54,947 nt of DNA from Methylobacillus sp. (GTDB lineage Bacteria > Pseudomonadota > Gammaproteobacteria > Burkholderiales > Methylophilaceae). The stretch covers positions 1 to 54,947 of the forward strand of contig JABBAU010000055.1 in NCBI GenBank assembly GCA_018607785.1, read 5' to 3'. Under the pieces are notes generated by a model that searched no databases, was not told the DNA's origin, and was given only the letters and a program-made list of their open reading frames with translations. Positions 49,702 through 54,947 of the stretch are shown in pieces (within the stretch, counting starts at the first letter, position 1; each line of letters opens with the position of its first letter). Made by a program: the position numbers and the translations under genes.

Positions 49702-51360
49702 GTGAAAGATTATCTAACCAATTTACTTGATAACGCCATCAACGAACTAGTTGATAATTTTGATAAAAAAATAATTCAAATTAGCAGGCCAAAACAAATA
49801 CAACATGGAGATTTTTCCTCAAATGCCAGCCTTCCTTTGGCAAAAATACTCAAAAAATCGCCACTCGATATAGCTGACCAAATTGTTAAATTAATGCCAA
49901 CATCTTCATTAATCGACAAAATTGAAGTTGCAGGTGCTGGATATATAAACTTTTTTTTAAGTTCAGAAGCACGAATGCAAATCATTAATGCAATTTTAAA
50001 AGAAAAGCAAAACTTTGGTAAAAGTACTTTTGGTCAAAATCAAAAAATTCAAGTTGAGTTTGTATCTGCTAATCCAACAGGACCACTTCATGTAGGTCAC
50101 GGTAGAGGTGCAGCAATTGGTGATTCTATCGCCCGACTTTTAAGCGCTACAGGTTGGAATGTCACAAAAGAATTTTATTATAATGATGCAGGATCACAAA
50201 TTAACTCTCTTGCTTTATCTGTTCAAGCTAGAGCTAAAAAAATTTCACCTACCAATAAAAGTTTTCCTAAAGATGGTTATCAAGGAGAATATATCAACGA
50301 TATAGCTGATGCTTTTTTAAGCAAAAAAGAATTCAACTTTAAAGAAATGCAAATTAAGCCGTCAGGAAATATTGAAGATTTTAGCGATATAACAGAGTTT
50401 AGTATTGCTTATCTCAGAAATGAACAAGATCTTGATCTTGAGTCTTTCAATGTTACTTTTGATGTTTTCAGTCTTGAATCATCTTTTTATCAAAGTGGAA
50501 AAGTTGAAGAAATTATTAAATTGTTAAATAAAAATGGCCACACTTATGAGAAGGATAACGCCTTATGGCTTAAAACAACTTTATATGGTGATGATAAAGA
50601 TAGAGTGATGAGAAAAACTGACGGTGAGTATACTTATTTTGTTCCCGATATTGCTTATCATCTTGATAAATGGGAAAGAGGATTTAAACGCGTTATTAAT
50701 GAACAAGGTGCCGATCACCACAGCACTATAAATCGAGTAAGGGGTGGTCTTCAAGCTTTAGAAAAAAATATCCCGCCTGAATGGCCAGAATATGTTCTTC
50801 ATCAAATGATAACTGTTATGAAAAATAAAAAAGAAGTTAAAATTTCAAAAAGGGCTGGGAGCTATGTAACCTTAAGAGATCTTATTGATGAGGTAGGTTG
50901 TGATGCAACACGATATTTTTTAACTGCGCGAAGAGCAGATTCTCAGCTTATCTTTGATATTGATCTAGCAAAAGCTAAAAATAATGAAAATCCTGTTTAT
51001 TATATACAGTATGCTCATGCAAGAATTTCAAGAGTACTTGAACAATGGGGCGGTAAAAAAGAAAACCTTAAAGCAAAAAATGGTGATGACATTAAAAATT
51101 TAAATGAATTAAGGTTAATAAAAAATATTAGTGAGTTTCCCGAAGTCGTTAATCAAGCTGCTAAAGAATTAGCCCCCCATCAAATTGCTAGCTACCTAAA
51201 AGATTGTGCTGCTGAATTTCATAGCTATTATAATGATACGAAATTTCTTATTGACGACAAAAATATTATGGAGAATAGGCTTGCTCTTATCCAAGCAACT
51301 CAATATGTATTGTCAAATGGTTTAAACTTACTTGGGGTAAGTGCCCCTCACAAAATGTAA
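49702..51360 (+). CDS. argS: Arginyl-tRNA synthetase
   Basis: 552 residues from a GTG start. The N-terminal additional domain (Add-1) covers about 1-110. The HIGH motif reads H130-V-G-H133-GRG (PTGPLHVGHGRGA), the KMSK-like loop reads KISKRAG, and a DALR anticodon domain closes the protein (YYIQYAHARISRV onward). It charges tRNA-Arg. It diverges from priA across a 56-bp gap with a short TATA-rich stretch. Confidence 0.95.
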   Translation: MKDYLTNLLDNAINELVDNFDKKIIQISRPKQIQHGDFSSNASLPLAKILKKSPLDIADQIVKLMPTSSLIDKIEVAGAGYINFFLSSEARMQIINAILKEKQNFGKSTFGQNQKIQVEFVSANPTGPLHVGHGRGAAIGDSIARLLSATGWNVTKEFYYNDAGSQINSLALSVQARAKKISPTNKSFPKDGYQGEYINDIADAFLSKKEFNFKEMQIKPSGNIEDFSDITEFSIAYLRNEQDLDLESFNVTFDVFSLESSFYQSGKVEEIIKLLNKNGHTYEKDNALWLKTTLYGDDKDRVMRKTDGEYTYFVPDIAYHLDKWERGFKRVINEQGADHHSTINRVRGGLQALEKNIPPEWPEYVLHQMITVMKNKKEVKISKRAGSYVTLRDLIDEVGCDATRYFLTARRADSQLIFDIDLAKAKNNENPVYYIQYAHARISRVLEQWGGKKENLKAKNGDDIKNLNELRLIKNISEFPEVVNQAAKELAPHQIASYLKDCAAEFHSYYNDTKFLIDDKNIMENRLALIQATQYVLSNGLNLLGVSAPHKM

Positions 51361-51370
51361 AGGATTGATT

Positions 51371-51907
51371 ATGTATGACAACAATGAATCTCCATCACGA
51401 AAAAAAATCAAAGGCACTCCCTTTGCAAATGGGTTATTTTTTGGTCTCTTCCTCGGAATTGTTGTTGCTATCATTATTACACTTCTTGTCACAAGCGGTA
51501 AAAGCCCTTTCATTTCAAAAAAAACAGACGGGTCATGTATTGAAGTTAATTCCGCTTTAGGTGATGAAGATGAGATTAACATCGATGAAGATACAAATAT
51601 TGCGGCTTATTCAGACATTTCTGAGGAAGAACAAAAGCTCATCCCAGACAACAATAGAAACGTACTTTACTACATCCAAGTAGGTGCCTTTTCAGAAAAA
51701 AAAGCAGCCATTAATCTTAAGGCACGTCTAGCACTTATGGGTTACGAATCTGTTGTAATGACTGCTGAGATTGGGCTAAATACTTTTCATAGAGTAAGTG
51801 TGGGTCCATACAAAAATTATGATGAAGCAAAAAATAGTAGAGAGAAACTTTTTCTAGAAGGATTTAAAGCGAACTTAATTAAATTAACTACACCTAAAGA
51901 AGACTAG
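51371..51907 (+). CDS. SPOR domain inner-membrane protein, FtsN-like
   Basis: 178 residues from ATG 51371, which has AAGGA 6 bp upstream; the longer frame from 51341 overlaps argS. It has a short cytoplasmic N-terminus, one membrane helix (about 21-43, LFFGLFLGIVVAIIITLLV), an acidic periplasmic linker, and a SPOR domain at about 98-175 (YYIQVGAFSEKKAAINLKARL, FHRVSVGPYKNYDEA). SPOR domains bind septal peptidoglycan. The argS-SPOR-dsbA order is typical of betaproteobacteria. Confidence 0.87.
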   Translation: MYDNNESPSRKKIKGTPFANGLFFGLFLGIVVAIIITLLVTSGKSPFISKKTDGSCIEVNSALGDEDEINIDEDTNIAAYSDISEEEQKLIPDNNRNVLYYIQVGAFSEKKAAINLKARLALMGYESVVMTAEIGLNTFHRVSVGPYKNYDEAKNSREKLFLEGFKANLIKLTTPKED

Positions 51908-51926
51908 ACATGGAGAAACATAAGCA

Positions 51927-52562
51927 ATGAGAAAATTTATTTTATTACTAACGTTATTTTTTTCAACTGTTGTTTTTGCCGTAGAGCCAAAATTTAACGT
52001 TAATTTTAAACAAACAAAAAAAGAGATTGAGTCGTCATCTCCTGGAAAAATAGAAGTTCTCGAACTTTTTTGGTACGGATGTATTCATTGTTATTCAATG
52101 GATCCTTACCTAGAAAAATGGGCTGACAAACTGCCTGAATATGTAGTATTTAAAAGGATTCCTGCTATTCCAAGGAAGAGTTGGGTGCCAGGTGCAAAAG
52201 CATATTTCGCATTAGAGACACTTGATTTAGAAGGAAAACTTCACGAGAAGTTATTTGATGCAATTCACAAAGATAAAGAGCTCGATCCTAATGATGAAAA
52301 AGCACTAATTAATTGGATTACACTAAACGGTAAGCTTGATAAAAAAGAAGTTAAATCTGCCTTTAATAGTTTTTCAATTGATACAAAATTAAAAAAATCT
52401 TACAAAATTTTTAAAGATGCTGGCGCTACTGGAGTACCTACAATTATCATAGATGGTAATTACATGACCTCAAGTACAATGGCTGGTGGTGAGCAAAATG
52501 CTATTGATATTACAAATTACATTATAGAAAACATTAGAAACGATCAAAAAAAACCACAATAA
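51927..52562 (+). CDS. dsbA: Thiol:disulfide interchange protein DsbA
   Basis: 211 residues with a signal peptide (MRKFILLLTLFFSTVVFA), the active site C52-I-H-C55 (ELFWYGCIHCYSMDP) and cis-Pro loop GATGVPTIIIDG. C-I-H-C differs from the usual C-P-H-C by Ile for Pro, a detail that should alter redox potential slightly. It oxidises secreted proteins, a likely route for forming disulphides in the envelope proteins encoded nearby. It lies 19 bp after the SPOR gene. Confidence 0.94.
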   Translation: MRKFILLLTLFFSTVVFAVEPKFNVNFKQTKKEIESSSPGKIEVLELFWYGCIHCYSMDPYLEKWADKLPEYVVFKRIPAIPRKSWVPGAKAYFALETLDLEGKLHEKLFDAIHKDKELDPNDEKALINWITLNGKLDKKEVKSAFNSFSIDTKLKKSYKIFKDAGATGVPTIIIDGNYMTSSTMAGGEQNAIDITNYIIENIRNDQKKPQ

Positions 52563-52638
52563 TTTGAAATTTATAGATTATTTACTCGCTCACTTGGCAG
52601 ATTTAAATTAAAATACCCTCTTTAGTTAGGCTACTAAG

Positions 52639-53691
52639 ATGATACAACACCGAACTCCTGCAAATATGAGTGATCATGTTGCTCTGATTATCACCAAAAT
52701 TCTTCGTTTTTTTGCAGATACCTTTTTTGCTAAACGTTATGGTCATCGGGCTGTTGTGTTAGAAACCGTCGCCGCTGTTCCTGGAATGGTCGGGGGAATG
52801 TGGATTCATCTCACTTGTTTAAGAAAAATGGAAAGTGATCGAGGTTGGATAAAAATTCTTTTAGATGAAGCAGAAAATGAAAGAATGCATTTAATGACTT
52901 TTATTGAAATCGCTCAACCCAAATGGTATGAACGTCTTGTTATTTTGGCTGCACAAGCAATTTTTTGGAATTTCTATTTTTTATTGTATGTTTTTTTTCC
53001 CAAAACCGCGCATAGATTGGTTGGTTACTTCGAAGATGAAGCGGTGATAAGTTACACTGCCTATTATGATCAAGTATCAACAAATCCATCTCTTAACGTT
53101 GATGCGCCACAAATTGCAAAAGATTATTGGAATTTAGCTGAGGATGCTAAATTACTTGATGTTATCAGGGTAGTGAGAGATGATGAACAAAATCACTCTG
53201 AAGTGAATCACGGTCGTGCTGATTCTCTGGGTAATAGTGGTGACAAAAAATCTCCAAAACAAGAACCTAATATTAGCCAAATAAATGCTTCGGATTTAGA
53301 GTCATATAAAAATGCTAATTATCATATTTATGATAAACCTCCATTTATTTTAAAAATAGGGACTGAAGAGAAAATTTTTGATAAGTTATTTGAAAAAAAT
53401 GATGTGAAAGAGGCAGCCATTTTAACGGCATATAATCCAAAAAGTGTTGAAACAGACATCTCTATCAATAAAGAGCAAAATCTTGAATTAGAAAAAAAGT
53501 TAGTATCTGAAAACTTTTCTTTTATACCTGCTGAAGGTGTTTGTCCAAATAATAAATGGCCAGGAGAAAAAAGTTTTTTAGTGTTTGGAATGTCGCTGGC
53601 TTCTGCTAAAGATTATGGCCATCAGTTTAATCAAAACGCCATCGTTTGGGTTGATGGAACAAAGATTCCTCAATTGATTTTGTTAAGGTAA
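52639..53691 (+). CDS. Alternative oxidase fused to a C-terminal DUF3293 domain
   Basis: 350 residues in one uninterrupted frame. Residues 1-195 are a di-iron alternative oxidase with ligands E42 (LETVAAVPGMVGG), E81 and H84 (NERMH), a Glu in FEDEA (131-135), E183 and H186 (RDDEQNH), and membrane-associating helices around 95-125. A polar linker (196-222) leads to about 125 residues matching DUF3293: YKNANYHIYD, ILTAYNPKS, EN-like EQN, KWPGEKSFLVFGMS and FNQNAIVW. AOX oxidises ubiquinol and reduces oxygen to water without pumping protons. DUF3293 has no known function and is usually a separate protein, so the fusion is the odd point. Confidence 0.88.
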   Translation: MIQHRTPANMSDHVALIITKILRFFADTFFAKRYGHRAVVLETVAAVPGMVGGMWIHLTCLRKMESDRGWIKILLDEAENERMHLMTFIEIAQPKWYERLVILAAQAIFWNFYFLLYVFFPKTAHRLVGYFEDEAVISYTAYYDQVSTNPSLNVDAPQIAKDYWNLAEDAKLLDVIRVVRDDEQNHSEVNHGRADSLGNSGDKKSPKQEPNISQINASDLESYKNANYHIYDKPPFILKIGTEEKIFDKLFEKNDVKEAAILTAYNPKSVETDISINKEQNLELEKKLVSENFSFIPAEGVCPNNKWPGEKSFLVFGMSLASAKDYGHQFNQNAIVWVDGTKIPQLILLR

Positions 53692-53694
53692 ATT

Positions 53695-53919
53695 ATGGAT
53701 TTTCGTAAAATATTTTTAAATTTTTTCACAGTTCTCAATACCGTTTATTTAGGGCTTGTTATTTACATAGAATTTTTTATGGAAAATTTAAACAAAGAAC
53801 CTTATGAAATTTATTACGATTTATGGATGTATGTTTTTGTAGGGTATTGTGCGATATTAATCTTCAATTACGCTATGTTTGGCAAAGTAACTTTGTGGAA
53901 CTTTAATTCAAAAAAATAA
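53695..53919 (+). CDS. Small two-helix membrane protein behind the AOX gene
   Basis: 74 residues with two predicted membrane helices (about 6-28 and 44-64) joined by an acidic, Tyr-rich loop (NLNKEPYEIYYDLWMY). The ATG comes 3 bp after the AOX-DUF3293 stop, so it is almost certainly co-transcribed. I recognise no family. Its position suggests a partner or membrane anchor of the oxidase, which is inference only. Confidence 0.7.
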   Translation: MDFRKIFLNFFTVLNTVYLGLVIYIEFFMENLNKEPYEIYYDLWMYVFVGYCAILIFNYAMFGKVTLWNFNSKK

Positions 53920-54001
53920 GTCATTACATTCATTATACAAATGAAAATAATAATGATTCGCAATAACAAGCTAAATTTAAAATACTCATATAATAAATGC
54001 T

Positions 54002-54091
54002 ATGAACATTCTAATAGCATATTTAGTTCACATATCAATAGCATTAAGTTTACTACTTTCATACTGCTTAATTCTTATATTAGCAATCTGA
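54002..54091 (+). CDS. Possible 29-residue hydrophobic small protein
   Basis: ATG 54002 to TGA 54091 encodes MNILIAYLVHISIALSLLLS plus nine more residues (YCLILILAI), a single long hydrophobic helix. A TATAAT hexamer at 53989-53994 lies just upstream, which would make the transcript almost leaderless; no ribosome site is visible. Small single-helix subunits of oxidases are a known class, but nothing here proves translation. The surrounding gap (53920-54110) holds nothing else clear. Confidence 0.3.
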   Translation: MNILIAYLVHISIALSLLLSYCLILILAI

Positions 54092-54110
54092 AAATTAAAC
54101 TGTTTTAGCT

Positions 54111-54380
54111 ATGGCAAAAATATCCTTAAAATTTACTGAGGAAGATATATCCCGCATTATAGAAATGGCTTGGGAAGACAGGACCCCGTTTGAGGCAATT
54201 TTAAAAACTTATGGTTTAGATGAGCCTAAATTAATGAGGCTTATGCAAACTAATTTAAAGAAATCATCATATAAATTATGGAGAAAACGGGTAAAAGAAA
54301 AATCCATAAAGCATTTGAAACTTCGATCAGAAGATGTCACTAGAGCCTACTGCCCAACACAATACAAAATAAGTCGGTAG
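54111..54380 (+). CDS. DUF2805 / TIGR03643 family protein
   Basis: 89 residues with the family layout: ISRIIEMAWEDRTPFEAILKTYGLDE, then VKLMRxxLKxSSYKLWRKRV (here PKLMRLMQTNLKKSSYKLWR) and the end HLKLR. The compact helical pattern resembles a helix-turn-helix-like DNA or RNA binding fold, but the function is not established. In other genomes it often lies near photolyase or cryptochrome genes; none is visible here. A structured non-coding island begins immediately after its stop. Confidence 0.85.
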   Translation: MAKISLKFTEEDISRIIEMAWEDRTPFEAILKTYGLDEPKLMRLMQTNLKKSSYKLWRKRVKEKSIKHLKLRSEDVTRAYCPTQYKISR

Positions 54381-54475
54381 CAATTAGAGGTCTCATAGAC
54401 TAAGGGAGGAGTAAGCCTACGAGACCAGGTAAGCATCAAAAGCAGCCTACTTAATTGATAGAGGGAGCTGTGTTA
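54381..54475 (+). other. Candidate structured RNA element in the 3' region of the DUF2805 gene
   Basis: Right after the stop codon the base composition becomes clearly less AT-rich and folds by eye into a three-way shape. The outer stem is CAATTA (54381-54386) with TAATTG (54452-54457). Hairpin 1 is GGTCTCATAG (54389-54398) with CTACGAGACC (54417-54426), one mismatch. Hairpin 2 is AGG..GC (54427-54434) with GC..CCT (54442-54448). The loop of hairpin 1 holds GGGAGGAG, and a second GGGAG lies at 54463-54467. No codon-like pattern or family match is recognised. Strand is assumed. Confidence 0.35.
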
Positions 54476-54496
54476 ATAAAATTCAATTTATTTATC

Positions 54497-54742
54497 TTAT
54501 TTTTTTAAATCTAAATCGATGCCTTTAACTCTTTTTAAAAATTCTTTGCTGTATTTAATTTTGGGTTCTTTGCTTTGTTTTTTGGTTAATTTTATTTTTT
54601 TTGCAACAACTTGATGTTTATCATGTGACGTCATGATTACGTGAAAAATAGACATCACCACAACGATAATAGATATTATTAATATCGCAAGAATAAACTC
54701 TGATAAATAGAGTTCCGTTAAATTTTCAAAAGCTTCATACAT
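54497..54742 (-). CDS. Small single-helix membrane protein of unknown function
   Basis: 81 residues: a short acidic N-terminus (MYEAFENLTELYLSE), one strong membrane helix (about 16-40, FILAILIISIIVVVMSIFHVIM) and a very basic, Lys-rich C-terminal tail (about 47-81). This suggests an inner-membrane anchor with a cytoplasmic tail that could bind nucleic acid or lipid head groups. No recognised family. It is convergent with the DUF2805 gene and diverges from the partial gene at the right edge. Confidence 0.6.
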   Translation of the reverse strand: MYEAFENLTELYLSEFILAILIISIIVVVMSIFHVIMTSHDKHQVVAKKIKLTKKQSKEPKIKYSKEFLKRVKGIDLDLKK

Positions 54743-54832
54743 AATTGTAATTTAAAAAATTAATCTACTTTTTTACTGTGTGCTAATATATTAAATCAAA
54801 TTTACAGAGAAATTTATATAAAGGACTTATAA

Positions 54833-54947
54833 ATGCTAAAAAAAATTATCTTATTAATTATTATCGGCGCCATCGGTTGGTATGTTTATAATAACTACAT
54901 GAAATCAGAAGTAGATAAAGCAATTGATGCAACCGAAGAAGTAGTTG
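54833..54947 (+). CDS. Small membrane or secreted protein, partial (right edge)
   Basis: ATG 54833 with AAGGA 7 bp upstream opens a frame that stays open for 38 codons to the window edge. It begins MLKKIILLIIIGAIGWYVYN, a membrane helix, and continues with charged residues (KSEVDKAIDATEEVV) likely to form a helix. The rest is outside the window and no family can be assigned. Confidence 0.6.
   Translation, partial: MLKKIILLIIIGAIGWYVYNNYMKSEVDKAIDATEEVV

Noticed and set aside
52639-53691. AOX-DUF3293 as a sequencing artefact joining two genes
   Set aside because: The linker is ordinary polar coding sequence in one frame, and both domains are intact. An artefact cannot be fully excluded without reads, so I kept it as a finding with that check.
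53921-53956. Nested inverted repeat (TCATTA/TAATGA and TCATT/AATGA) after the small AOX-linked gene
   Set aside because: The stem is short, very AT-rich, has an interior loop and no U-run follows, so I do not call it a terminator.
54381-54475. Resemblance to the small SRP RNA (CCAGGT ... GCAGCC order)
   Set aside because: The diagnostic GGAA tetraloop and GGAAGCAGCC run are absent, and the flanking sequence does not form the long closing helix of 4.5S RNA.

Overview
The window is AT-rich, densely packed bacterial DNA. The largest gene-free gaps are about 190-230 bp, and no stretch over 300 bp lacks a gene. I see no insertion sequence, prophage, CRISPR array, tRNA or rRNA. Gene types and order point to a betaproteobacterium with a streamlined genome, most like the marine or freshwater Methylophilaceae (OM43 / Methylopumilus-like). 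The clues are a ferrooxidans-type gshA beside gshB, a TorF-type porin divergent from ubiK, the thiD-thiE-hemL and gltB-gltD-hemE runs, a priA/argS/SPOR/dsbA block and a PQQ enzyme. The taxonomic assignment is inference.

Left part (1-7240): a truncated TorF-family porin read leftward from a consensus-quality sigma-54 promoter, divergent from ubiK-metH-mpl-tonB-like-ferredoxin. A long leftward run follows (18451 to 7229): trypsin-like protease, rlpA, DUF493, lipB, lipA, gshA, gshB, apbE, lptM (53 codons), lysA, ispH, nudB, nadA, HIT. It joins envelope, lipoate, glutathione, lysine, isoprenoid, folate and NAD functions. Upstream, the split B12-dependent ribonucleotide reductase nrdJa-nrdJb has a promoter overlaid by two NrdR-like boxes 31 bp apart and a candidate terminator behind it.

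Middle (21582-37453): waaA; a leftward pcm-like, tolC, isochorismatase-like group; a TPP riboswitch driving thiC-uppP-mutY-doxX; then a metallo-beta-lactamase fold protein of the quinoprotein relay type facing cytochrome b561, a radical SAM protein, a PQQ-dependent dehydrogenase predicted to be a lipoprotein, plsC, DUF485-actP and msrB.

Right part (37457-54947): leftward gltB-gltD-hemE and priA-thiD-thiE-hemL, rightward argS-SPOR-dsbA, then the least ordinary stretch. This holds an alternative oxidase fused to a DUF3293 domain, a two-helix membrane protein 3 bp behind it, a possible 29-codon hydrophobic ORF, a DUF2805 protein, a hairpin-rich non-coding island right after its stop codon, and two small membrane proteins.

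Metabolically the window shows two B12-dependent enzymes (MetH, NrdJ), nitrogen assimilation (GOGAT, sigma-54 porin), thiamine synthesis under TPP control, haem synthesis, and two unusual electron-transfer modules (PQQ lipoprotein dehydrogenase with b561; AOX-DUF3293). The best candidates for undescribed biology are the AOX-DUF3293 fusion with its small partner, the PQQ lipoprotein whose usual catalytic Asp position is Gly, and the structured island at 54381-54475.
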